A stretch of DNA of 64,000 nt from Caldilineaceae bacterium (GCA_022823185.1 JAJDXQ010000045.1:62001-126000); one strand, 5' to 3'. Positions 1-9,119 are shown, counted from the stretch's first letter. A program made the numbers and translations. The notes: generated by a model from the letters alone, not told the origin.

Positions 1-26
1 CAGGTCACGGACAGTCGATAAACAGT

Positions 27-69
27 GGGCGGCGCGACGATGCCCGGTTGCCGGGCTGTTGCGCCGCCC
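27..69. promoter_or_regulatory. GC-rich inverted repeat upstream of the first permease
   Basis: Arms GGGCGGCGC (27-35) and GCGCCGCCC (61-69) pair perfectly. An inner pair GCCCGG/CCGGGC (42-47, 51-56) sits in the loop. There is no T-run after it, so it is not a classical terminator. Comparable hairpins follow the binding-protein genes elsewhere in the window, so a binding-protein gene probably ends just before base 1 (inference). Confidence 0.6.
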
Positions 70-105
70 CTTACATGACATAACGCAAGACTCCTCCAAA
101 ACCTC

Positions 106-1065
106 ATGTCGAAATACCTATTCAACCGCCTGCTGATCGCCATTCCGACGATATTCGGCGTTACAGTGCTAATATTTCTGGCGATGCGGGTGATTCCCGG
201 CGATCCGCTGCAGTTGATCGTGTCGGAGTCGGACGGGATTTATGTTCTGAGTGGAGAGGAGCTGCAGGCACTGCGGGCCAGCCTGGGACTGGATCGACCG
301 TATCATTTGCAGTACCTGGATTGGATAGCGCAGGTGATCAGTGGCGATATGGGCTCGTCATTCTGGAACAAGGAGCCGATCAGCGGCATGATCCTGCGGC
401 GGGGCCCAATCTCAGCGCAGATTGCGATCATGGCCGTGTTGCTTTCGTGGCTGATCGGAGTGCCGATTGGGATGCTCAGCGCGATGTGGCGCAACACGAT
501 GATGGACCATCTTTCGCGTGTTGGTATCACCGTATTCATCGCTGTACCAAGTTATTGGCTGGGCTTGCTGATCATATTGTTTACGGTGTTGGTCTTTTCC
601 TGGCGCCCCCCGATCACGATCATCCAGTTGTGGGAGGACCCGTTAGGGAACCTTTCAATGACAGTGCTTCCGGCCATGGCTTTGGGCCTGGGTCTGTCGG
701 CGGGGACGGCGCGCATGGCCCGTTCGGCCGCGCTGGAGGTGCTGTTCGAGGACTATATCCGGACGGCGCGGTCCAAAGGGCTGCGCGAGACGCTGGTTGT
801 GTGGCGTCACGTCTTCAAGAATGCGATGCTTCCTGTCGTAACCACAACAGGTTTGGCATTGGGCGGCTTACTGGGAGGGGCAGTTTCGGTTGAAACTGCG
901 TTCGCGGTGCCCGGCCTTGGAAAGCTGCTGGTGCAGGGCATGACCGAACGGGACTGGATGATGATCCAGAATCTCGTTCTTCTATATGGCTTGATTTACG
1001 TCATTATCAATCTGCTCGTCGACTTGAGCTATGCGTTTCTCGACCCCCGCATTCGCTACGAATAA
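106..1065 (+). CDS. ABC transporter permease, DppB/OppB type
   Basis: Inner-membrane permease of a peptide/nickel/opine-class (family 5) ABC importer, 319 residues. A first membrane segment covers roughly residues 9-30 and is followed by the periplasmic stretch with the family's RASLGLDRP element (58-65). Further hydrophobic segments lie near 102-126 and 140-166. The cytoplasmic coupling loop carries DYIRTARSKGL (216-226), the EAA-type contact to the ATPase. The start ATG at 106 follows a hairpin-containing leader. It is paired with the DppC-type permease 87 bases downstream. No ATPase gene is nearby, so the ATPase and binding protein must be encoded outside the window or shared. Family firm; substrate not inferable. 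Confidence 0.92.
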   Translation: MSKYLFNRLLIAIPTIFGVTVLIFLAMRVIPGDPLQLIVSESDGIYVLSGEELQALRASLGLDRPYHLQYLDWIAQVISGDMGSSFWNKEPISGMILRRGPISAQIAIMAVLLSWLIGVPIGMLSAMWRNTMMDHLSRVGITVFIAVPSYWLGLLIILFTVLVFSWRPPITIIQLWEDPLGNLSMTVLPAMALGLGLSAGTARMARSAALEVLFEDYIRTARSKGLRETLVVWRHVFKNAMLPVVTTTGLALGGLLGGAVSVETAFAVPGLGKLLVQGMTERDWMMIQNLVLLYGLIYVIINLLVDLSYAFLDPRIRYE

Positions 1066-1152
1066 TGGACCAGGAACGGTGGACTACGGCAGAGGCTGCC
1101 CACCGGCTGTCATCTGAGCACTGACCACTTGCCACTCTTTGATGGAGACGAC

Positions 1153-2082
1153 ATGGCCACGACAAGCGCTCCGCTTGCCGAACCCGAAGGTTTAACTTTA
1201 GATATTGAGGGACAGCGGCCTCCATTTGTCCGGAGATTCAGCGACTCTGTGGTTCGCTTTGCGCGGTCCTCGCCGATCGGGATGGTCGCTGTAGGCGTAT
1301 GGGTGCTTATGTTCATCATGGCGGTTTTTGCGCCTATTCTCTCTCCGTTCGATCCGCTGGAGGCCGATTACGGCGCGATTCGCGCCGCGCCGACTGCGGA
1401 GCACATTCTGGGTACCGATCAGTTGGGGCGGGACCTGCTCAGCCGCATCATTTACGGTGCGCGGATAACGCTAATCGTGAGTATTACGGCTGTCTTCATC
1501 GGCGACTTGATTGGTTTTGTATGGGGCATTGCGAGCGGCTACCTGGGCAAGCGCTTCGATCTTATCAGCCAGCGCGTTGTGGATGTGCTGATGTCCTTTC
1601 CTGGCCTGATTCTGGCGCTTCTTCTGCTCGTTGTCCTGGGCGCCGGCCTGGTGACGGTAATTGTCGCGATCTCGGTGACCCGCATTCCATCGGCCACGCG
1701 CGTAACGCGTTCGGTGGTGCTTTCGATCAAGGAGATGTCATACGTCGAGGCGGCCAAGATGATCGGGGCGTCGAATATCCGGATCATGGTGCGCCATGTT
1801 GCCCCACAGGTTGTTGCGCCGATCCTGGTGGTGGCGACGCTGCATCTGGGCGGGGCCATCTTCGCGGAGTCGGCGCTGAGTTTTTTGGGGATGGGTATTC
1901 CGCCGCCGGCGCCAAGCTGGGGCAATATGCTGGGCGGTGTGCTGGCTGCGGCGTTTCGTCCGCCCTGGTGGCTGGTGATCTTTCCGGGCGTGGCGATTAC
2001 GGTTGCGATCATGGCTGCCAACCTCTTTGGCGATGCGTTCAGAGATTTCCTCGACCCGAAGCTGAGGCAGCGGATCGATTGA
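1153..2082 (+). CDS. ABC transporter permease, DppC/OppC type
   Basis: Second permease of the same importer, 309 residues. The cytoplasmic N-terminus is followed by one membrane segment, the family motif LGTDQLGRDLLSRIIYGAR, and then the transmembrane core. The coupling loop has the EAA-like MSYVEAAKMIGAS, and the C-terminal signature is SALSFLGMGIPPPAPSWG. The ATG at 1153 is chosen over an in-frame TTG at 1129 because GGAG lies about seven bases upstream of it. It would form a heterodimer with the 106-1065 product. The cupin gene follows after about 95 bases. Confidence 0.92.
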   Translation: MATTSAPLAEPEGLTLDIEGQRPPFVRRFSDSVVRFARSSPIGMVAVGVWVLMFIMAVFAPILSPFDPLEADYGAIRAAPTAEHILGTDQLGRDLLSRIIYGARITLIVSITAVFIGDLIGFVWGIASGYLGKRFDLISQRVVDVLMSFPGLILALLLLVVLGAGLVTVIVAISVTRIPSATRVTRSVVLSIKEMSYVEAAKMIGASNIRIMVRHVAPQVVAPILVVATLHLGGAIFAESALSFLGMGIPPPAPSWGNMLGGVLAAAFRPPWWLVIFPGVAITVAIMAANLFGDAFRDFLDPKLRQRID

Positions 2083-2177
2083 GGCTGCCTTGTCGCAGCC
2101 GGTATTTTCTTCTCAAGAGCCCCCGCGATCTACCAGGATTTCACCTCCGACAGGCCAAAACAAATAAGGAGAAAGCC

Positions 2178-2828
2178 GTGCCCTTCAAGGTTCTCGACTT
2201 CCACAAGGACATTCGTAATGTGCTGACAACGCCGGAGATCCGCGCCCGTTTCCTGCAGGTGGACGTGGGCCACACGGCGCAGAGCCATACGCACGATCTG
2301 GGCCATGAGATCTTCCTGATTTTGCAGGGGCAGGCGGAGTTCACGATTGAGGGACATGCCGAAGTGCTGGGCCCGGGCCAGATGTGTATTGCGCTGACCG
2401 ATGAGATGCACCAAGTGCGTAATGTGGGGGACGAGCCGGTCATCATGTACCTGTCGGTTACACCTCATATCCAGCCCACCCATACAATGTGGAATGAGGA
2501 CGGCACGAAGAAGCCGCCGCGGTTTGCGCTGAATACCGGTTATGACGTAGAGCCGGACCGCTCAACCCCAACTGACGAGATTCTGGACCAGCAGTTGGCC
2601 GCGGCTGAGGCATGGATGGTTGCAGTCGAAACGCATACACAGACACAACGGGAGCAGATTTCGGCCTACAAGGCGGCGCGTCGTGCGGGCGATGAAGAGG
2701 CGGCGCACGCCGCCCGCGACGCGATGTGGGAATCTCTCTACCCGGCTTTTCGCCGTGCATTCGCCTTGGCGGATGTCTGGAACAGCTTTACTTCGCGGAC
2801 TGTTGACACGGAATATACCGGTCCATAG
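2178..2828 (+). CDS. Cupin-domain protein
   Basis: A 216-residue protein with a single cupin barrel in its first half. Metal-ligand candidates are H37 and H39 (HTHDLGHEIF), E44 and, on the second motif, H78 (DEMHQV). The G-rich turns GQAEFTIEG and LGPGQM are typical. Residues 120-216 are a largely helical extension with an alanine/arginine-rich segment and no clear family. The GTG start at 2178 has AAGGAGAAAG just upstream; longer readings would run back through the permease in another frame. It lies between ABC permeases and a dehydrogenase, which suggests a sugar or small-acid isomerase or dioxygenase role, but the reaction is unknown. Confidence 0.8.
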   Translation: MPFKVLDFHKDIRNVLTTPEIRARFLQVDVGHTAQSHTHDLGHEIFLILQGQAEFTIEGHAEVLGPGQMCIALTDEMHQVRNVGDEPVIMYLSVTPHIQPTHTMWNEDGTKKPPRFALNTGYDVEPDRSTPTDEILDQQLAAAEAWMVAVETHTQTQREQISAYKAARRAGDEEAAHAARDAMWESLYPAFRRAFALADVWNSFTSRTVDTEYTGP

Positions 2829-2884
2829 TTTCCTCCTACAACTAACCCACCGACTGCCACAGTCCAAAGACCGGAGAGAAAAAA

Positions 2885-3955
2885 GTGAGACGAGTCAAGA
2901 TCGGCGTCATCGGATGCGGGGCGATCGCCCAGGTCCATCACATGCCCAATTTGAAGGAGTTGCAGGACGAGTTTGAGGTGACGGCCGTCTGCGACGTTTC
3001 GGTCGGGGCGGCCCAATACGTGGCCAACCGTTTCCATGTGCCCCAGCATTTTACCGACTACCGTGACCTGCTGGCGTCAGACGTTGAGGCGGTGATACTT
3101 TGCCAGACGGACCCGAAGAAATCTGTGGCGGTAGACGCCTTTGACGCGGGCAAGCACGCCTTTGTGGAGAAACCGGTCTGTTTCTCATTGCAGGAATGCG
3201 ATGAGATGATCGAGGCGTGCAATCGTGCCGGGACGGTGGGGCAGGCGGGCTACATGAAGGTCTATGACCCGGCGTTTGAACGGGCCAAGCAGGAAGCGGA
3301 GGCGATGGACGTGCGGTTCGTGCAGATCAACCATCTGCACCCGAACAATGCGCTGCATTTGGCGCAGTTCGACGTGCGCAGCTTCGGTGATTTGCCGGCG
3401 GGGGCGATGGAGAGCGCGATTGAGGGGAGGCAGGCGGCGCGGCAACAGGCGATCGGCGACGCGGCGCCCCACGTTGAGCGGGCCTTTCATCTGCTTTCGG
3501 GGAGCATGATTCACGATCTGTACGGCTTGCGGGAGATCATGGGCCTGCCGGTAGAGATAGCCCACACTGAGATCTGGCAGGAGGGGCGGGCAGTCAGTTT
3601 TACTCTGGTCTATGAGAACGGGGCCCGGTGTGTGGGCACCTGGATCGATTTGCCGGACCTGTGGGATTTCAAGGAGACGCTGGAGATTTACGGCGACGAC
3701 AAGCGGGTCGTTGTCAACTACCCGACCGGTTTTTCGAGGGGCATTCTGTCCACGGTGTCGGTCCAGGGCATCGACAGAGAGGGAACGACATACCGGACCG
3801 AGCCATATATTGACTGGGACAGCGCGTTTGTGCGTGAGCTGCGCCACTTCCATGATTGTATCGTCAACGGCAAGGCGTCGCGCACGTCGCTGGCGCATGC
3901 GCGCAAGGATGTTGGGTTGATCATCGACATCATCAAGGCATATAGGGGATCGTGA
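2885..3955 (+). CDS. Gfo/Idh/MocA family oxidoreductase
   Basis: NAD(P)-dependent dehydrogenase family, 356 residues. The N-terminal Rossmann fold begins VKIGVIGCGAIAQVHH (residues 4-19). The conserved GKHAFVEKPV carries the family's EKP lysine. The C-terminal alpha/beta domain holds HDLYGLREIMGLP. GTG start at 2885 with GGAGAG just upstream. Members oxidise sugars, inositols or their acids and often sit beside sugar importers, as here. The substrate cannot be told from sequence. It closes the 106-3955 cluster; the next gene is compositionally different. Confidence 0.88.
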   Translation: MRRVKIGVIGCGAIAQVHHMPNLKELQDEFEVTAVCDVSVGAAQYVANRFHVPQHFTDYRDLLASDVEAVILCQTDPKKSVAVDAFDAGKHAFVEKPVCFSLQECDEMIEACNRAGTVGQAGYMKVYDPAFERAKQEAEAMDVRFVQINHLHPNNALHLAQFDVRSFGDLPAGAMESAIEGRQAARQQAIGDAAPHVERAFHLLSGSMIHDLYGLREIMGLPVEIAHTEIWQEGRAVSFTLVYENGARCVGTWIDLPDLWDFKETLEIYGDDKRVVVNYPTGFSRGILSTVSVQGIDREGTTYRTEPYIDWDSAFVRELRHFHDCIVNGKASRTSLAHARKDVGLIIDIIKAYRGS

Positions 3956-4091
3956 GGCGGAAGCGTTTTTGAATGGCTTTAACGCAGAATCGCCATATGG
4001 CGTCAGTGTTTGGCGCGCAAGAAATCTGGGTAAGGGCGGGGGACCCTATCGTTTTGCGGCATGAATTCTTGGAAGGAAAAGAGGTACGAAC

Positions 4092-5117
4092 ATGACTCTT
4101 ACAAAGGTGAGGCTAGAACGGTTCACTGCCTTCAAGAATCTGGAGCTGGAATTCTCGCCGGGCATCAACGTGCTCGTCGGTGAAAATGGGACCGGCAAGA
4201 CACATCTGATGAAGGTGTGTTATGCGGCGTGCGATGTCTCCAAAACGGGGGCCTCGTTTGCCGATAAGCTCATCGATGTTTTTCTACCGTCCAGTCGGGC
4301 TCTCGGGCGTTTGGTATCCCCACAACGAGCCGGCGCAAAATGCCATGTCGAGATTCACCGAGAAGACGGTAAGTTAAGCGCCAGATTCACTAGCCGCACC
4401 AAAGTCGCAGGTTCGGCAGAGACATTCGGGGTAGGGCGCTGGACGAAGCATCCAATCACGAGTGTCTTCATTCCAGTTAAGGAGATGCTTGCCAACGCGC
4501 CCGGCTTTCGATCCCTATACGGACAGCGTGAGATCCATTTTGAGGCTACCTATGACGACATCCTTGAGCGCGCCTACCTGCCGTTGCCGCGCGGCCGGGT
4601 TGAGACAGACAGGCAGCATTTGTTCCCCAATCTGGAAGACGCGATTGAGGGGCGAGTAACGATCAAGGGCGAAGAGTTTTTCTTAAGAAGCGACCAGGGA
4701 AGACACCTTGAGTTTTCCCTTCTCGCTGAAGGCATTTGCAAGCTCGGTCTGTTGTGGCTACTGATAAGGAATGGGTCTCTACCGGCGGGCTCGGTCTTAT
4801 TTTGGGATGAACCGGAAACAAACCTGAATCCCAAGCTGTTTGGTGTGGTCATTGATGTGCTATTGGGCTTGCAGCGCGCTGGTGTACAGATCTTCCTGGC
4901 CACGCACGACTATGTCATTCTCAAGGAACTTGATCTGCGACGAGAACACGAAGACGAGGTCGTTTTCCATTCGCTGCACAGGCAGAAAGTGACCGGCGAA
5001 ATTGCATGCAGTTCGACAGGCGCCTTTCTTGAAATCGATCCAAACGCCATTGCCGATACATTCGACGGTTTGTATGACCGGGAGGTGAAACGGAGTCTTG
5101 GAGCTCTAATTCAATGA
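4092..5117 (+). CDS. AAA (SMC/RecF/ABC-like) ATPase of a two-gene module
   Basis: 341-residue ATPase of the RecF/OLD/AAA_15-21 style. Walker A is GENGTGKT (30-37) after a short N-terminal beta-strand unit. The signature-like segment LLAEGICKLGLLW is at 210-222, Walker B VLFWDEP at 235-241 is followed by ETNLNP, and the switch histidine is in ATHD (270-273). The usual long coiled coil is missing; only about 170 residues separate Walker A from the signature. The following gene starts inside its stop codon (ATGA), so the products are probably made together and interact. Two 60-base blocks counted by eye have 47-55% G+C, below the neighbours, suggesting acquisition by transfer. A defence or DNA-repair role is inferred from architecture only. 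Confidence 0.85.
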   Translation: MTLTKVRLERFTAFKNLELEFSPGINVLVGENGTGKTHLMKVCYAACDVSKTGASFADKLIDVFLPSSRALGRLVSPQRAGAKCHVEIHREDGKLSARFTSRTKVAGSAETFGVGRWTKHPITSVFIPVKEMLANAPGFRSLYGQREIHFEATYDDILERAYLPLPRGRVETDRQHLFPNLEDAIEGRVTIKGEEFFLRSDQGRHLEFSLLAEGICKLGLLWLLIRNGSLPAGSVLFWDEPETNLNPKLFGVVIDVLLGLQRAGVQIFLATHDYVILKELDLRREHEDEVVFHSLHRQKVTGEIACSSTGAFLEIDPNAIADTFDGLYDREVKRSLGALIQ

Positions 5118-5632
5118 GGGATTACACGTTTATTGAAGGCGACCTACGGATCGAAATCAGGGGCGTCGTACATGCATGGAAGTTCGACGAACCCTCCAGC
5201 CATGGGCTTAGCCACTGTATGAAGGCAGTAGACTTTATTGTTGAACGGCCCGATTGTTACCAGTTCATCGAGTTTAAGGATCCCCAGGCCCCCGGAGCCA
5301 AGAGGCAAAGACAGCAGACCTTTGTTCAGAGATTTCAAAGCGGTGAAATCGACGAAGACCTCAAATACAAGTGCCGGGACACTTTTCTCTACGAGTGGGC
5401 CTCAGGAAGAGCCGCCAAACCGATTCATTATCTGATTCTGGTTGCGCTTTCCACTTTGACAACGTCAGAGTTGGGAAGAAGGACCGATGCCTTGAGGAGG
5501 AAACTGCCTCTTCAAAGATCGAAGCCAAGCCCTTGGCGTCGTCCATTTGTTCAGAGCTGTAACGTGTTTAATCTGGATACGTGGAATCAATTCAATTTGG
5601 ACCTTCCCGTCAGTCGCTTGAGCACAGTTTGA
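5114..5632 (+). CDS. Putative PD-(D/E)XK-like nuclease partner of the ATPase
   Basis: 172-residue protein of no family I can name. Residues 38-57 contain a hydrophobic strand with D40 (KAVDFIV), a turn, then YQFIEFKDP with E53 and K55. This D-x(12)-E-x-K spacing on two strands is what the core of PD-(D/E)XK nucleases looks like. A basic patch, GAKRQRQQ, follows. The ATG overlaps the stop of the ATPase gene by four bases, so translation is coupled. By analogy with ATPase-nuclease pairs such as Septu or OLD-associated nucleases it could be the effector of a defence module. That is inference: no HNH or TOPRIM signature is present, and it could instead be a regulatory subunit. Confidence 0.65.
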   Translation: MRDYTFIEGDLRIEIRGVVHAWKFDEPSSHGLSHCMKAVDFIVERPDCYQFIEFKDPQAPGAKRQRQQTFVQRFQSGEIDEDLKYKCRDTFLYEWASGRAAKPIHYLILVALSTLTTSELGRRTDALRRKLPLQRSKPSPWRRPFVQSCNVFNLDTWNQFNLDLPVSRLSTV

Positions 5633-5828
5633 TTTGAACGGGAGAGCATTAGAAGCACCGCCCCCATTTCCGTTACTCCACAGTGGTTCTCCTCAGACCA
5701 GTTCAAGGTTCATAACCTTTAGTGGTATCATGGAATCCGATTCATTTTGCGTGTTGGAGCCCCGGATCGTGGCAATTGATTGTCATACCGATGGTCGCTA
5801 AGTAAAGGAAACGGACTGACCGGCGCCG

Positions 5829-7304
5829 ATGAATAAACTGATCGTCGCGTGCATCCAACAGAAGATGCGGCTGCCCCAGACACTGGAGGAGTACCGGGAA
5901 GACTTGCGCAGATTCCTGCGGGCGGCGGAGAACAAACGGGCACGGTTGGTCGTTTTTCCCGAACTGGCCGGGGTGATGGTGATTCCTCCGCTGCTGGGCG
6001 GATTCCAGGCGAACCTGCTGAAGCGGGCGGATCTATCGCGCAGGCGTCAGTCGAGCCTTTGGCAGAAGGTCAGCGGCGGCGTTTCGGGCGCGCTGGCCGG
6101 CTGGCTTGGAGCGGATTTCCGGCAGATGGCGGGTGCGCTTCTGACGACCGAGCCGGACGCGGTATGGGAGGCCTACGACGGTGTTTTCGGCGGGCTGGCG
6201 CAGGAGTTTGACGTGACGCTGGCGGCGCCAAGCGCCTATTTGCCAGACCCTTTGGATGGCGTGCTGCGCAATTTGGCGGTCATATACGGACCCGGGGGCG
6301 AGAGACTGGGCTATCAGGCGAAGCGGGTACTCCACCCTGAGGACGAGGATTTGGCGCAGCCGGGTCACGAGTGGAACGTCATCCAGACGCCGGTCGGTCG
6401 GATTGGGCTGATGCTGGGAGGGGACCTGCTCTACCCGGAGGTGGGGCGTTTGCTCGCCTACCAGGGAGCGGAGCTCTTGATCGCCCAGGGGGCGGCCACA
6501 GAGCGCGTGATGTATGAGAAGCTGAGGGCAGGGATGCTGGCGCGGATGCAGGACAACCAGCTGTTCGCCGCGATCAGCTTTCTGGTGGGCCACAACGAGT
6601 TCAGCCGCCGGCAGCGGGATCCATTCGTAGGGCGGTCGTCGGTGCTCGCGCCGCAGGAGCTTACGCCGCGCGCAAGCGGCATCCTGGTGGAGTCGTCGAA
6701 CTTTCGGAGCGAAAGCGTGCTCTCAGCTGTATGGGAGTTCGAGGCGCTGGCGGAGTTGTGGGAGACATCGGACACGCCGGTGCGGAGCCAGTTGCCGCTG
6801 GATACAGTCGGTCCTGCTTTGGCGCAGCTCTACAGGAAAATGAACCAGTTGCCCGAGGGGTCGGATGCGCTCCTGGCAGCGCCAGAACGGCAGGAACCGG
6901 AGATTAAGGATGCCCCGGCGGCATTGGAAGAGAGGGTGACGATGCCAAAACGAACGAAATCCACTCTCAGCCTGGATGATCTGCCGGTGCTTGCATCGGT
7001 GACCTCCTACTGGGGAGATGCGTCTGACACGGAGGTGAAAGCCTCGTTGCCGGCACATGTTCCGGTCAGTTTGACGCCCGAGTCGGACAGTTGGGCATAC
7101 GATGATTCGCTTGAGTCCTATGAATCACCGACGCTTTCGACTGCGGATGTGGGCGCTGCAGCTGGGATGGACGCGGAAGGCGCGGATTCTGAGAGCGCTA
7201 CTGACGGACAGGCTGGGGAGGGCGAGGTAGGGGAAGAAGAGACGCAGGAGATGGATGCTCTTCTCGAACCACGGGCCGGAGACGAGCGCGAACGGACTGG
7301 TTGA
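5829..7304 (+). CDS. Nitrilase-fold protein lacking the catalytic cysteine, with acidic tail
   Basis: 491 residues. Residues 1-300 are a carbon-nitrogen hydrolase (nitrilase superfamily) domain. The glutamate of the triad is present in VVFPELAG (E45), and the lysine in GYQAKRVLHPED (K165). Where family members have (I/L)CYD before FPE, this protein reads LGGD before LYPE, so the nucleophilic cysteine position is glycine (G197). It is therefore probably not an amidase. Residues about 345-491 are a low-complexity tail rich in D, E, S and A. ATG at 5829; the nearest AGGA is about 20 bases away, so the ribosome site is unclear. It stands alone between the ATPase module and the convergent reductase gene. 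Confidence 0.8.
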   Translation: MNKLIVACIQQKMRLPQTLEEYREDLRRFLRAAENKRARLVVFPELAGVMVIPPLLGGFQANLLKRADLSRRRQSSLWQKVSGGVSGALAGWLGADFRQMAGALLTTEPDAVWEAYDGVFGGLAQEFDVTLAAPSAYLPDPLDGVLRNLAVIYGPGGERLGYQAKRVLHPEDEDLAQPGHEWNVIQTPVGRIGLMLGGDLLYPEVGRLLAYQGAELLIAQGAATERVMYEKLRAGMLARMQDNQLFAAISFLVGHNEFSRRQRDPFVGRSSVLAPQELTPRASGILVESSNFRSESVLSAVWEFEALAELWETSDTPVRSQLPLDTVGPALAQLYRKMNQLPEGSDALLAAPERQEPEIKDAPAALEERVTMPKRTKSTLSLDDLPVLASVTSYWGDASDTEVKASLPAHVPVSLTPESDSWAYDDSLESYESPTLSTADVGAAAGMDAEGADSESATDGQAGEGEVGEEETQEMDALLEPRAGDERERTG

Positions 7305-7382
7305 GATTTCGCGTCGCTGCCATTGGGTTGTCGAACCGTGGCGGGACAGGGCTGGGCGCAGAAGTCCTTGGGAGGGCCGAGG

Positions 7383-8849
7383 CTAAGAGAGGACCGGCTC
7401 TTCCCTGGCTGACTGAATCAGGCGCAGCATCTCGTCGACGTCGGTGATCTTGACACGCGGTTGCCCGCGAAGTTCGCCTCGTTCGTTCTCAATCTGCTCC
7501 AAAACCTGCCAGTCTGCGAAGGAAACGAAATTCACGCCCTTTTTCTTCAAGAGGGAAATGATGTCACCTGGCCGGCCGTGCCCGTCAATGTGCGGGCCGG
7601 AACGGTTGGCGGCGGCAGGGTCGCCGGGAAGTGACACGGCGGCGTTTTGCACATCTTCCATCATCAATTTCACAGTTTCGACAGCGTCGGGCTTGTTCGT
7701 GCCGATGACGCCGGTAGGGCCGCGTTTGGCCCAGCCGACCGTGTATTCACCGGGGACGACCGCGCCGCCGTGGTCGATGGTCACACGCCCCTTCTCATTG
7801 GGAATGATGCCCCAACGATCATAGAACGGAACGCCTGGAATCGGGACGCCGCGGTAACCGATTGAGCGGAACACCAGCCCAACGTCGTACTCAGTGAAGG
7901 AGCCGATGCCGCGGCAGGCGATATAGCCAGTCTCGGTTTCCTGCAAGGCGTTTTTCTCGGTGGTGATGGCGCTGACCGCGCCGGCCTCACCGGAGATTTC
8001 GGTTGGTGAGCGCAGGAAGTGGAAGATGATCTGCTTGGGTTTGCCGGTGGGACCGCGCTCCGCCAACATCTGCAGCGTTTCGATGTTTCGGCGGGCGGTG
8101 CGATCGCCTTCCATCTCGGCCTGGCTGGCTGCGTCGAGAACAAGGTCGGCCGGATTGACGATCACATCGGCGATTTCCAACTCGCCCAACTCTCTAATCT
8201 CCGGATTGGTGAACTTGGCCTGCACCGGCCCCCGGCGAGCGAAGATGTGGATGCGCTTTACTTTGCTTTCCTGTAACTCTTCCAGGGCGTAATCGGTGAT
8301 GTCCGTTGTTTTCAGTTCTGCCACTGACTTGGCCAGGATGCGGGTTACATCCATGGCGACATTGCCGACGCCGATTACAGCGACACTTTCGACGCTCAGG
8401 TCGAACTGAAAGTGGCAGAAGTCGGGATGGCCGTTATACCAGGCAACAAACTCGGTGGCGGAAAAGCTGCCCTTCAGGTCTTCGCCTGGGATGCCGAGCC
8501 TTTTGTCGGATTGGGCTCCGACGGCGTAGACGATCTGGTCGTAGCAGGAAATGAGTTCGGCGTGGGTGATGTCGGTACCAAGATCGACGTTGCCGAAATA
8601 GCGGACCCGGCTGTCTTTCATGGTGCGTTCGTAGATGCGCGTAACAGACTTGATTTTCTGGTGATCGGGGGCGACGCCGTAGCGGACAAGCCCGTAGGGT
8701 GTGGGGAGCCTGTCGAAGAGATCGATAGAAACGTGAGCATCCTTCTGTTGCAGCAGGGCTCCGGCGGCGTAGAAACCGGATGGGCCGGCGCCGATGATCG
8801 CGATGCGAACTGGTCTGCTGCTGCTGCCGAGCTTTCCTGAAAGAGTCAA
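7383..8849 (-). CDS. FAD-dependent ferredoxin/adrenodoxin-NADP reductase (FprA-like)
   Basis: 488-residue two-dinucleotide-fold flavoenzyme. The FAD-binding GAGPSG lies at residues 20-25. The adrenodoxin-reductase hallmark PTPYGLVRYGVAPDHQ follows, and then the NADP-binding fold with AVIGVGNVAMDVTRIL. The C-terminal WAKRGPTGVIGTNKPDA motif is typical of this family. It would pass electrons between NADPH and a ferredoxin in the cytoplasm. TTG at 8849 is the only sensible start; AAGGA lies about ten bases upstream. Residues from about 430 on resemble the family's extended C-terminus. The redox partner is not encoded nearby. It lies about 57 bases downstream of the small membrane protein gene. 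Confidence 0.9.
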   Translation of the reverse strand: MTLSGKLGSSSRPVRIAIIGAGPSGFYAAGALLQQKDAHVSIDLFDRLPTPYGLVRYGVAPDHQKIKSVTRIYERTMKDSRVRYFGNVDLGTDITHAELISCYDQIVYAVGAQSDKRLGIPGEDLKGSFSATEFVAWYNGHPDFCHFQFDLSVESVAVIGVGNVAMDVTRILAKSVAELKTTDITDYALEELQESKVKRIHIFARRGPVQAKFTNPEIRELGELEIADVIVNPADLVLDAASQAEMEGDRTARRNIETLQMLAERGPTGKPKQIIFHFLRSPTEISGEAGAVSAITTEKNALQETETGYIACRGIGSFTEYDVGLVFRSIGYRGVPIPGVPFYDRWGIIPNEKGRVTIDHGGAVVPGEYTVGWAKRGPTGVIGTNKPDAVETVKLMMEDVQNAAVSLPGDPAAANRSGPHIDGHGRPGDIISLLKKKGVNFVSFADWQVLEQIENERGELRGQPRVKITDVDEMLRLIQSAREEPVLS

Positions 8850-8906
8850 CTCGAAGATCCTTTGTCTGAATTTTAATGCGTACAGACTACATTACAGGGG
8901 CGAAAA

Positions 8907-9119
8907 TCACAATTTTCGCTGTAGCAAGGACTGAAACTGTCGTGCCAGCGTAAGAACGCCGATTCCGATTTGGAAGTATTCGGAGGGTCCGATGGCTTCG
9001 AGGGCTGTCTCCCCGTCCTCCTCATCGCGGGCGCTGGACAGCCAGGCAAACACGCCTCCCAGGATCGCGCCTGCGATCACACCGGCAAGGATGACGGCAG
9101 TCCTGCTGCTTTCCTTCAT
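8907..9119 (-). CDS. Small single-pass membrane protein
   Basis: 70 residues. One membrane segment at about residues 8-26 is glycine- and alanine-rich (VILAGVIAGAILGGVF). An acidic stretch (ARDEEDGE) and an amphipathic C-terminus follow. The ATG is preceded by GTGGAGACAAACG, a good ribosome site, which supports it as a real gene. The size and glycine zipper resemble YtxH-type or other small envelope proteins, but no family is recognised. It lies between the reductase and the binding-protein gene on the same strand. Confidence 0.6.
   Translation of the reverse strand: MKESSRTAVILAGVIAGAILGGVFAWLSSARDEEDGETALEAIGPSEYFQIGIGVLTLARQFQSLLQRKL

Noticed and set aside
1299..2177. Upstream extension of the cupin frame
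   Set aside because: It runs through the DppC-type permease in the wrong frame; the GTG at 2178 has a good ribosome site.
3991..4002. 12-base palindrome CGCCATATGGCG before the ATPase gene
   Set aside because: Could be an operator, but a single short palindrome without a linked regulator or second copy is weak evidence.
5776..5804. TTGATT and TAAGTA with 17-base spacing before the nitrilase-like gene
   Set aside because: Both hexamers match the consensus poorly and the ribosome site is also unclear.
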